From contig CAZLMF010000060.1 in assembly GCA_964560565.1 (NCBI GenBank), forward strand, positions 1-9,094: a DNA stretch of 9,094 bases, in the 5' to 3' direction. Of the stretch, positions 1-6,098 are shown one piece after another. This DNA is from CAZLMF01 sp964560565 (lineage in GTDB: Bacteria; Bacillota; Clostridia; Oscillospirales; Ruminococcaceae). Each line of letters starts with the position of its first letter. The first letter of the stretch is position 1. The position numbers were made by a program, and so were the translations under genes. A model generated the notes under the pieces. The model saw nothing but the letters and a program-made list of their open reading frames with translations. It did no database searches and was not told the DNA's origin.

Positions 1-858
1 AACGAAATTAAAATCACAGGCACCGAGCAAAATGTAGCTCTTGCGGAACAAGCAATAAACGTATTGTTGACACTTATAGAAAAAGGTGAACAATTGACCG
101 ATCATAGTATACGTTATTGCATTGCCACAGTGCGTGACGGTAGTCATAAAGAGCTTGAAAACATCAAAAATGAAAGCATTTGTATCACTTTAACAGGAAA
201 GCCTGTAAAACCTAAAACCATCGGTCAAAGAAAATATGTTAACAGCATTGCCTCAAATACAGTAGTGTTTGGAGTAGGGCCTGCAGGAACAGGAAAAACC
301 TATCTTGCTGTTGCAATGGCGGTGAAAGCCTTTAAGGCACATGAGGTGAACCGCATTATTCTAACACGTCCTGCTGTTGAAGCAGGGGAGAAGCTTGGGT
401 TTTTACCCGGCGATCTACAGACAAAAGTTGACCCCTACCTACGTCCACTTTACGATGCGTTGTTTGAAATGCTAGGGGCTGAAGCTTTCCAAAAGTATGT
501 TGAGCGTGGCAACATTGAAGTTGCTCCTCTTGCTTATATGCGCGGGCGAACTCTTGACGAAAGCTTTATAATTCTTGACGAGGCTCAAAACACTACACCA
601 GAGCAGATGAAAATGTTTCTAACTCGACTTGGATTTAACAGTAAAATGGTTATCACGGGGGACATAACTCAAATAGACTTACCTGATAGCAAAAAATCTG
701 GACTTGTTGAAACAATAAAAGTATTAAAAAATATTGAGGATATTGGTATTTGCAAATTCTCGGATAAGGATGTTGTAAGGCATCGCTTAGTTCAGGATAT
801 AATTAAAGCATACGAAAAATATGATGACGAAATCAGGAGAAAGGCTCCCCATGGCTAA
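1..858 (+). CDS. phoH: PhoH family ATPase, 5' end outside the window
   Basis: PhoH-type P-loop NTPase (PhoH/YbeZ, relative of the RNA helicase superfamily), cytosolic and linked to RNA metabolism. The reading frame is open from base 1, so the TTG at 64 is internal and the gene starts upstream. 285 residues are visible, against roughly 320 for the family, so about 30-40 N-terminal residues are missing. Visible residues 1-45 resemble the N-terminal KH-like region (NEIKITGTEQNVALAEQAIN). Walker A GPAGTGKT is at visible residues 93-100. The PhoH signature LTRPAVEAGEKLGFLPGDL follows. Walker B FIILDEAQN has its Asp-Glu at 193-194, and the VITGDITQIDLP motif comes after it. The last 8 nt overlap the ybeY start, implying translational coupling. 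In other bacteria PhoH/YbeZ physically partners YbeY. The family assignment is secure; the exact activity is not settled. Confidence 0.95.
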   Translation, partial: NEIKITGTEQNVALAEQAINVLLTLIEKGEQLTDHSIRYCIATVRDGSHKELENIKNESICITLTGKPVKPKTIGQRKYVNSIASNTVVFGVGPAGTGKTYLAVAMAVKAFKAHEVNRIILTRPAVEAGEKLGFLPGDLQTKVDPYLRPLYDALFEMLGAEAFQKYVERGNIEVAPLAYMRGRTLDESFIILDEAQNTTPEQMKMFLTRLGFNSKMVITGDITQIDLPDSKKSGLVETIKVLKNIEDIGICKFSDKDVVRHRLVQDIIKAYEKYDDEIRRKAPHG

Positions 859-1363
859 TGTTAAAGTAAAAGTAACAATCACAAATAATCAAAGGAAAGT
901 GAAAATCCCCACAGGTATGCGTTTACTTGTGCGGAAATGTTGTCAAGCAACAATTCGCAACGAAGGTTTTGCTAGCGATGCTGAAATAAGCACAAGCTTT
1001 GTTGATAACGTGGAAATACGCAGACTTAATCATGAATACCGCAATTTGGATAGAGTAACAGATGTACTATCATTTCCTCTGAGCGAAAACGGTAAATATG
1101 ATATAAATCACGAAACAGGTGCATGTCTGCTTGGTGATGTTGTTATTTCGCTTGAAAAAGCAGTATCACAGGCCCGCGAATACAATCATATGCTTGAACG
1201 TGAGGTTGCTTTCCTTGTAGTACATTCAGTTCTCCACCTGCTAGGCTATGACCATGTAGGCGGAGGAATTAAAGCACTTCGAATGAGGGAGAGGGAGGAG
1301 TCCATACTCGCAAAACTTGGAATTACGAGGGATATGGGCTTTATTGAAAACGATGAGTATTAA
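851..1363 (+). CDS. ybeY: Endoribonuclease YbeY (16S rRNA maturation)
   Basis: Single-strand-specific, metal-dependent endoribonuclease that helps mature the 3' end of 16S rRNA and takes part in ribosome quality control. The product is 170 residues, close to the family norm. The metal-binding motif HSVLHLLGYDH is intact, with His125, His129 and His135. Upstream are the conserved TDVLSFP (70-76) and LGDVVIS (94-100). The C-terminal stretch KALRMREREESILAKLGI is typical of the family. I chose the ATG at 851 because AGGAGAAAGG at 835-844 lies just upstream. A longer in-frame start at 821 would add ten unconserved residues and would itself lie upstream of that ribosome binding site. The gene overlaps phoH by 8 nt and the next gene by 11 nt, so it is surely cotranscribed with both. 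The nearby Era acts on the same end of 16S rRNA. Confidence 0.96.
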   Translation: MANVKVKVTITNNQRKVKIPTGMRLLVRKCCQATIRNEGFASDAEISTSFVDNVEIRRLNHEYRNLDRVTDVLSFPLSENGKYDINHETGACLLGDVVISLEKAVSQAREYNHMLEREVAFLVVHSVLHLLGYDHVGGGIKALRMREREESILAKLGITRDMGFIENDEY

Positions 1364-1724
1364 CAATAACCTAAGATCACTTGCAAAAAGTTTTAGCTGT
1401 GCTATTCATGGGCTAATTGTNNNNNNNNNNNNNNNNNNNNNNNNNNNNNNNNNNNNNNNNNNNNNNNNNNNNNNNNNNNNNNNNNNNNNNNNNNNNNNNN
1501 NNNNNNNNNNNNNNNNNNNNTTTGCTGTTATAATAGGTTTAATCCTTTTTCTTGACATGAGTGTATTGGCGGAAATACTTGCTTTCATTTTCTTTCATCC
1601 GGTTAGAATAATAGCACTTTTTATTTCGCTAATATTATCAATATTGTTCATTTTAAAAGGGTTTAAGTATATTTCACCAACAGACCGTATCCTACATAGA
1701 AAAAAAGGAGATAAAAAAAAGTGA
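1353..1724 (+). CDS. dgkA: DgkA-type undecaprenol/diacylglycerol kinase, interrupted by an assembly gap
   Basis: Probable small integral-membrane lipid kinase of the DgkA family; the Gram-positive members phosphorylate undecaprenol. Only the two ends can be read. The N-terminal part SLAKSFSCAIHGLI matches the family start (SFxxAxxGI). After the gap, AVIIGLILFL matches the end of the last DgkA membrane helix. The catalytic core (the ERN and ENTAIE regions) falls in the gap and cannot be seen. Beyond the usual family end there is an extra hydrophobic segment of about 30 residues (VLAEILAFIFF onward) and a basic tail ending GDKKK. The start at 1353 is the only ATG in this frame before the gap and overlaps ybeY by 11 nt, with no good ribosome binding site, so coupled translation is likely. 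The position between ybeY and era is where dgkA sits in Bacillus. It remains possible that the two sides belong to different genes. Confidence 0.72.
   Translation: MSINNNLRSLAKSFSCAIHGLIXXXXXXXXXXXXXXXXXXXXXXXXXXXXXXXXXXFAVIIGLILFLDMSVLAEILAFIFFHPVRIIALFISLILSILFILKGFKYISPTDRILHRKKGDKKK
1421..1520. other. Assembly gap of exactly 100 N
   Basis: A run of 100 undetermined bases. One hundred is the usual placeholder for a gap of unknown size, so the real distance, and any reading frame drawn across it, is not established. If both flanks are one DgkA protein, comparison with a standard DgkA of about 123 residues suggests roughly 83 residues, or about 250 bases, are missing. Confidence 0.97.
1701..1710 (+). 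promoter_or_regulatory. Ribosome binding site for era
   Basis: AAAAAAGGAG ends 10 nt before the GTG at 1721 and 16 nt before the ATG at 1727. The spacing favours the GTG as the era start, which gives a 4-nt GTGA overlap with the stop of the upstream gene. Confidence 0.6.
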
Positions 1725-2617
1725 ATATGGAATCACGTTCAGCTTTTATCGTTATAGTAGGTAGACCTAACACAGGCAAATCCTCACTGCTTAATAAGCT
1801 AGTCGGTGAGAAAATTGCCATAATAAGCGATAAACCACAAACTACACGCACCAGAATTACGGGCATTTTAACTAAAGATAATATCCAATATGTTTTCACT
1901 GATACACCAGGCATGCACAAACCAAAGACAAAGCTTAGTGAGCACATGGTGAGCGCTGTAAGAGAATCATACTCAGGTGTGGATCTTGCATTGCTTGTGG
2001 TTGATGTCACTAAGAAAATATCAGCCTCGGATACTGAGCTTGCAAACTCGCTAAGTCAGTCAGGTGTTCCAATAGTTCTACTTATTAATAAGATTGACCT
2101 TCTTGCAGACAAGAGCAAGCTTATGGCAATTATAGATTCATACAGTCAACTTGCAGATTTTGCTGCGGTAATTCCTTTAAGCGTAATCAAAAGCGATGGA
2201 ATCGATTTAGTGTGGGACGAAATAAATGCGCACACCATTGTCGGTCCGCACTATTTCCCTGATGATGCACTCACGGATCAACCTGAAAAGGTAGTCGCTG
2301 CGGAGCTTTTGCGTGAACAAATGCTGCGTCTGTTAAATCAAGAGGTGCCTCACGGAATTGCAATAACAATAGAAAAGATGAGAGAACGTGAGGACAAGCC
2401 CATCATGGACATCGATGCTGTGATTTACTGTGAGCGTTCATCTCACAAGGGCATTGTAATAGGCAAGAATGGCGCAATGCTTAAACTAATAGCAAGCAAT
2501 GCTCGAAACGAAATGGAAATGTTCTTTAACGTAAAAATCAACCTTCAGTGCTGGGTAAAGGTCAAGGAGGATTGGCGCAATAAGGAAGGCATGATTAAAA
2601 ACTTCGGTTTATCATAA
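1721..2617 (+). CDS. era: GTPase Era (16S rRNA binding, 30S assembly)
   Basis: Essential-type GTPase that binds the 3' end of 16S rRNA and guides small-subunit assembly. The 298-residue length is normal. G1 GRPNTGKS is at residues 14-21, the G2 region KPQTTRTRITGI at 38-49, G3 DTPG at 61-64 and G4 NKID at 123-126. The C-terminal KH domain covers about 205-290, with the GKNG loop at 248-251, and the chain ends with the family-typical KNFGLS. The G5 region reads PLSVIKSDG, with Val155 where most Era proteins have Ala (SA motif), a mild substitution. The start is the GTG at 1721, overlapping the previous stop by 4 nt; ATG 1727 is the alternative and would remove two residues. In Bacillus era also precedes yqzL and recO. 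A 102-nt spacer separates it from the next gene. Confidence 0.97.
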   Translation: MNMESRSAFIVIVGRPNTGKSSLLNKLVGEKIAIISDKPQTTRTRITGILTKDNIQYVFTDTPGMHKPKTKLSEHMVSAVRESYSGVDLALLVVDVTKKISASDTELANSLSQSGVPIVLLINKIDLLADKSKLMAIIDSYSQLADFAAVIPLSVIKSDGIDLVWDEINAHTIVGPHYFPDDALTDQPEKVVAAELLREQMLRLLNQEVPHGIAITIEKMREREDKPIMDIDAVIYCERSSHKGIVIGKNGAMLKLIASNARNEMEMFFNVKINLQCWVKVKEDWRNKEGMIKNFGLS

Positions 2618-2636
2618 ATTCAATAAATTGTACGTT

Positions 2637-2665
2637 TTTACAACATTATTTTCCTCAAATATATC
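2637..2665 (+). promoter_or_regulatory. Possible sigma-A-type promoter before yqzL/recO
   Basis: TTTACA at 2637-2642 and TATATC at 2660-2665 are separated by 17 nt, in the 102-nt spacer between era and the small gene. The -35 matches consensus at 5 of 6 bases and the -10 at 4 of 6. This is the only sizeable spacer in the first 3.6 kb, which makes an internal promoter plausible, but such matches arise by chance in AT-rich DNA. Confidence 0.28.
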
Positions 2666-2703
2666 CCTTCTTATGTGGAAAAATAGAAATATAGCTTTCT
2701 AAC

Positions 2704-2710
2704 AAGGAGG
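2704..2710 (+). promoter_or_regulatory. Strong ribosome binding site for the YqzL-like ORF
   Basis: AAGGAGG is a full match to the anti-Shine-Dalgarno complement, 9 nt before the ATG at 2720. It is the best ribosome binding site in the window and a main reason to believe the small ORF is translated. Confidence 0.85.
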
Positions 2711-2719
2711 GTAAAAACT

Positions 2720-2908
2720 ATGAACATGCATAACTATTGGGATATATTCACACACACAGGCAGAATAAGTGATTATATGAAATATAAACAGCTAGAGGGC
2801 GAAATAGTCGGAAGGGTTGGCACAAATGCTGATAACAGTCGAGGGACTAGTGATACGGGAGAGGAGCGTCGGGGAGAACGACAAATTTATCGACATCCTT
2901 ACCAATGA
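2720..2908 (+). CDS. Small YqzL-like protein
   Basis: A 62-residue protein in the slot between era and recO, where Bacillus has yqzL. Its first 25 or so residues (MNMHNYWDIFTHTGRISDYM and on to KYKQLEG) follow the YqzL pattern of an aromatic-rich start, W-x-x-F-x-x-T-G and then a Y-x-x-Y/K segment. The function of YqzL is unknown to me. Bacillus YqzL has about 47 residues. Here the chain runs on through an Arg/Gly/Asp-rich tail (from about residue 36) that lies entirely inside recO in another frame, so this tail is probably shaped by the RecO codons rather than by selection on this protein. A consensus ribosome binding site stands 9 nt before the ATG. I infer translation and cotranscription with recO. 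The family assignment rests on position and a short motif only. Confidence 0.72.
   Translation: MNMHNYWDIFTHTGRISDYMKYKQLEGEIVGRVGTNADNSRGTSDTGEERRGERQIYRHPYQ
2810..2816 (+). promoter_or_regulatory. Ribosome binding site that sets the recO start
   Basis: GGAAGGG lies inside the upstream small ORF. It directly abuts the TTG at 2817, which is too close for initiation, but stands 9 nt before the ATG at 2826. This supports the ATG at 2826 as the recO start. Confidence 0.6.
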
Positions 2909-3575
2909 ATATGGCGTAATTGAGGCTTCCGTTAAAGGCGTAAAAAAAATTACAAGTAAATTTGGTGGTGCTGTTCAAATGCTTGCATACTCCACCTTTT
3001 GTCTTGACAAAAGGGGAGAGCGCTACTATCTAAACAGCGCCCAACCTATCAGCATCTTTTATGAGCTGCGCTTAGATGTGGAAAAGCTATCTCTTGCAAT
3101 GTATTTTGCAGAGCTTGTAAAGTTTGCTGTTTCATCCGAGGAACCTTCAGGGAACGTCCTTCGCCTTACACTTAACTCATTGCATTATTTATCGTCAGGA
3201 AAGCGAGAAAATATGCTTATTAAAGCTGTTTTTGAAATGCGACTTCTGACTAAACTTGGCTTTATGCCAAATTTAAGCTCATGCGCCTCCTGCGCATGCT
3301 TTGAGCACGATATAATGTGCTTTTTGCCGCAGGAGGGCATAATCTTATGCGGAGACTGCTACACGCAATCAGAAATCAAAACATATTTTCTTAGTCCATC
3401 TGTTTTACATGCCATGCGCTATATAATTTACTCAGACTTAGATAAGCTTTTTAGCTTCAAACTTACCGGGGAAAGCCTTGAGCATCTTGATAAAATATCA
3501 GAGGATTATACAATTTTACAGTTAGATAGAAAACTTAAGACACTTGATTTTTATCATTCAGTCCGTCACCTATAA
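2826..3575 (+). CDS. recO: DNA repair protein RecO
   Basis: Recombination mediator of the RecFOR pathway, which helps load RecA onto single-stranded DNA coated by SSB. The 249-residue length is normal. The N-terminal OB fold opens with MLITVEGLVIRERSVGENDK, the classic RecO beginning, which with the ribosome binding site at 2810-2816 fixes the start at ATG 2826 rather than TTG 2817. A zinc-finger-like region is visible, with CASC at 153-156 and CGDC at 175-178; extra cysteines sit at 158 and 165. The alpha-helical C-terminal domain follows. Its first 83 nt overlap the YqzL-like ORF in a different frame, so translation of the two is probably coupled. The stop codon overlaps the mutS2 ribosome binding site, and mutS2 begins 12 nt later, so the two repair genes are very likely one transcript. 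Confidence 0.94.
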   Translation: MLITVEGLVIRERSVGENDKFIDILTNEYGVIEASVKGVKKITSKFGGAVQMLAYSTFCLDKRGERYYLNSAQPISIFYELRLDVEKLSLAMYFAELVKFAVSSEEPSGNVLRLTLNSLHYLSSGKRENMLIKAVFEMRLLTKLGFMPNLSSCASCACFEHDIMCFLPQEGIILCGDCYTQSEIKTYFLSPSVLHAMRYIIYSDLDKLFSFKLTGESLEHLDKISEDYTILQLDRKLKTLDFYHSVRHL

Positions 3576-3580
3576 GGAGA
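3574..3580 (+). promoter_or_regulatory. Ribosome binding site for mutS2
   Basis: AAGGAGA overlaps the recO stop codon and lies 7 nt before the mutS2 ATG at 3588, ideal spacing. Confidence 0.75.
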
Positions 3581-3587
3581 AATTTAC

Positions 3588-5963
3588 ATGGAAAAAAATT
3601 ATACGGTTATTGAGTTACATAAAATACTTGAAATGCTCGCAAACCATGCTGTAAGCGATGAATGCAAGGAAAAAGCAACAACAATTGAACCATCAACTGA
3701 TTTTGAGCTTGTAAAGCTAGAGGTTCAAAAAACCTCCGATGTTTTTTCGCTTTCATCACGATTTGGAACTCCTCGTTTTAGTAATATCAAGAATGTAAAC
3801 CCGTCACTAAAAAGAGCCAAAACTGGCTCTATGCTTTCTTTACGCGAACTTCTTGACATTACAGAAGTGCTTAGAGAAATTCATCTTGTTTCCACTTGGC
3901 ATAAGCAATGTGGGGGCATTGAAACCACCGTCGACTATCTCTTTGAACGACTTGTGTCTTATAAGCAGTTAGTGGAAAGGCTTTCATACTCGATTTTATC
4001 CGACCAAGAGCTTGCTGATGAGGCAAGCTCGGAGCTATCGTCAATAAGACGTAAAATCGTTAATGCGCAGTCTCGTATTCGTGATCAGCTTGACAAAATG
4101 GTGCGCTCAAGCACAGTGCAAAAATACTTGCAGGAAAACCTTATTACCATGCGTGATGGCCGTTATGTTGTCCCTGTAAAAGCGGAGCACAAAAACGATG
4201 TGCAGGGCATGGTGCATGATATTTCATCAAGCGGTGCTACGCTTTTCATTGAGCCTATGAGTGTTGTTGAGGCGAACAACGAAATCCGTGTGCTACAAGG
4301 CAAGGAGCAAATTGAAATTGAACATATTATAAGGGAGTTATCTGCTGAATGCGGAGCAGTTGCCGATGATATTAGTGACGGTTTTTATGCTTGCATTGAG
4401 CTGGAGCTTTACTTTGCAAAAGCAAACCTTGGAGCAAAAATGAACGCTTCTGTACCCGAAATATCATCTGACGGGCAGATTGTACTTAACAAAGCACGCC
4501 ACCCTTTAATTGACCCTGCTAATGTTGTTCCCATAAGCTTAACATTAGGTGTAGACTACAACAGCTTGATTATCACCGGGCCTAATACCGGTGGTAAAAC
4601 TGTTGCGCTTAAAACAGTTGGTCTTTTAACAGCCATGACTATGTGCGGACTTCTTGTCCCTGTATCTGACGGCAGCAAAATATCTGTATTTTCGCGGCTG
4701 TTAATTGATATAGGCGATGAGCAGAGCATTGAGCAAAGCCTTTCAACCTTCTCATCCCACATGACTAATATAATTAGAATTATGGATGTAGCGGACGAGA
4801 ACTCGTTGATTCTGCTTGACGAGCTTGGCTCCGGGACTGATCCTGTGGAGGGGTCAGCACTTGCGGTTTCAATCCTTCGTCACATTAAGGAAAAGGGAAG
4901 TCGCTTAATTGCAACTACTCACTATCAAGAAGTGAAAATATTCGCACTTCAAGAACAAGGCGTAGAAAATGCTTGCTGTGAATTTGATGTCGCAACGCTA
5001 AAGCCTACTTATAAGCTACAGATTGGTGTGCCTGGGAAATCTAACGCATTTGCCATTTCCTCAAAGCTTGGTATGCCACAAAGCATCATCGAAGCCGCTA
5101 ATAAGCTTGTCACGGAGGAAAACCGACGCTTTGAAGAGGTTGTTGACGCATTAGAGAAATCCCGCTATGAATATCTTGCATTAAATGCTGAGCTTGACTT
5201 GGAACGACGTAGCGCAAAGCAAATCACAGATGAGCTTAACAACCAACGTGAAATACTTGAGAAAAGCAAGTCTGTTGAGATAGAAAAAGCAAGGGTGCAA
5301 GCTACACGAATGGTTGAGGATATTAAGTATCAAGCTAATAAGCTAATTGATGAGCTTGATGATATGCGCCGCGAAAAGGAAAGAGAAAACTTTACTAGCA
5401 ATGTATTAGCCGCAAAATCGCAGCTAAAATCTAAGCTTGATAAAATGTCAGATGCCGCAAACCCTGTGGTAGAGCGAAAAAATGACGATTATAAGCTTCC
5501 ACGTCCTCTTAAAAAGGGAGATAGAGTGCTGGTGGTTGATCTTGATAAGAAGGGAACGCTTCTATCTACTCCTGATTCTAACGGAAATACGATGGTTCAG
5601 TTAGGGATTATGAAAGCTAAAGTAAATAATTCACAATTAAGACTACTTAAAGAGGACCAGGTGCAGTTAAATGGCAAAAGAGTAACTACAAAAGGCGTAA
5701 AAAGTAATAAAGACCGCGAACTAAAGCTTGAGCTTGATTTAAGGGGACAAACCATTGAGGAAGGACTTATTGAGGTTGACCGTTTCATTGATAACGCTAT
5801 ACTCAGCGGCATTGGAATGATAACTATAATTCACGGTAAAGGAACAGGCGCACTACGAACTGCCATTCAACAACATCTACGCAAGCATAAAAGTGTACGC
5901 ACATACCGTACAGGCATTTATGGAGAGGGCGACAGCGGCGTTACAATAGTTGAGCTTAAATAG
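3588..5963 (+). CDS. mutS2: MutS2 ATPase with Smr endonuclease domain
   Basis: MutS2 family protein of 791 residues, the usual full length. Unlike MutS it lacks the mismatch-recognition domain. Family members suppress homologous recombination and, in Bacillus, act on collided ribosomes. The N-terminal clamp/lever region covers about 1-310. The ATPase follows, with Walker A GPNTGGKT at 331-338 and Walker B LILLDELGSGTDP with Asp411-Glu412. A coiled-coil stretch rich in Glu, Arg and Lys covers about 510-640. A KOW-like linker comes next (KKGDRVLVVDLDKKG). The C-terminal Smr nuclease domain has LDLRG at 716-720 and HGKGTG at 749-754, and ends GDSGVTIVELK. All motifs are intact. The start is set by AAGGAGA 7 nt upstream. 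The position directly after recO supports a repair or translation-surveillance transcription unit. No U-rich terminator follows immediately. Confidence 0.97.
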   Translation: MEKNYTVIELHKILEMLANHAVSDECKEKATTIEPSTDFELVKLEVQKTSDVFSLSSRFGTPRFSNIKNVNPSLKRAKTGSMLSLRELLDITEVLREIHLVSTWHKQCGGIETTVDYLFERLVSYKQLVERLSYSILSDQELADEASSELSSIRRKIVNAQSRIRDQLDKMVRSSTVQKYLQENLITMRDGRYVVPVKAEHKNDVQGMVHDISSSGATLFIEPMSVVEANNEIRVLQGKEQIEIEHIIRELSAECGAVADDISDGFYACIELELYFAKANLGAKMNASVPEISSDGQIVLNKARHPLIDPANVVPISLTLGVDYNSLIITGPNTGGKTVALKTVGLLTAMTMCGLLVPVSDGSKISVFSRLLIDIGDEQSIEQSLSTFSSHMTNIIRIMDVADENSLILLDELGSGTDPVEGSALAVSILRHIKEKGSRLIATTHYQEVKIFALQEQGVENACCEFDVATLKPTYKLQIGVPGKSNAFAISSKLGMPQSIIEAANKLVTEENRRFEEVVDALEKSRYEYLALNAELDLERRSAKQITDELNNQREILEKSKSVEIEKARVQATRMVEDIKYQANKLIDELDDMRREKERENFTSNVLAAKSQLKSKLDKMSDAANPVVERKNDDYKLPRPLKKGDRVLVVDLDKKGTLLSTPDSNGNTMVQLGIMKAKVNNSQLRLLKEDQVQLNGKRVTTKGVKSNKDRELKLELDLRGQTIEEGLIEVDRFIDNAILSGIGMITIIHGKGTGALRTAIQQHLRKHKSVRTYRTGIYGEGDSGVTIVELK

Positions 5964-6026
5964 AATAGAGCAGTGGCAATATAAATATCTCAGGGCGTAA
6001 ATATGATGTTAGGAAAAAGTTATATC

Positions 6027-6058
6027 CAACCGCACTAAATGAAAATTTAGTGCGGTTG
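6027..6058. repeat. Perfect 14-bp inverted repeat with GAAA loop
   Basis: CAACCGCACTAAAT at 6027-6040 and its exact reverse complement at 6045-6058 enclose the tetraloop GAAA. The RNA would be a very stable hairpin in the 135-nt mutS2-xerC spacer. On the plus strand it is followed by GAGGGGATAATT, with no T run, so it is not a standard intrinsic terminator for mutS2. On the minus strand a run of five T lies about 10 nt beyond the stem. It may be a U-tract-less terminator or an mRNA-stabilising 3' end. I see no second copy in the window and nothing else recognisable in the spacer. Confidence 0.8.
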
Positions 6059-6098
6059 AGGGGATAATTAAAATGAGCTAAGGAAATTGGGTGATTAA

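Noticed and set aside
64..66. TTG at 64 as the phoH start
   Set aside because: The frame is open back to base 1 and the upstream residues match the PhoH N-terminal region, so the gene simply runs off the window.
821..850. Longer ybeY start at ATG 821
   Set aside because: The ten extra residues are unconserved, and the ribosome binding site at 835-844 lies downstream of this ATG and fits the ATG at 851.
1663..2010. Minus-strand open frame of 115 codons opposite era
   Set aside because: It mirrors a well-supported GTPase gene, has no recognisable motif and no ribosome binding site; a shadow of era codons.
2628..2643. TTGTA/TACAA inverted repeat after era as a terminator
   Set aside because: Only five AT-rich base pairs with a six-base loop; too weak for a terminator and equally explained as part of the possible promoter region.
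4556..4762. Minus-strand open frames opposite mutS2 (also 5597-5812)
   Set aside because: They lie opposite the conserved ATPase and Smr regions, with Ser/Leu-rich composition expected from antisense reading.
4700..5500. Frequent AAGCTT and GAGCTT hexamers across mutS2
   Set aside because: They coincide with Lys-Leu and Glu-Leu codon pairs in frame and reflect a preference for CTT leucine codons, not a repeat element.
6003..6038. Eleven-codon ORF starting ATGATG between mutS2 and xerC
   Set aside because: No proper ribosome binding site, no leader-peptide features such as regulatory codon runs, and it ends inside the hairpin arm without an alternative fold that I can see.
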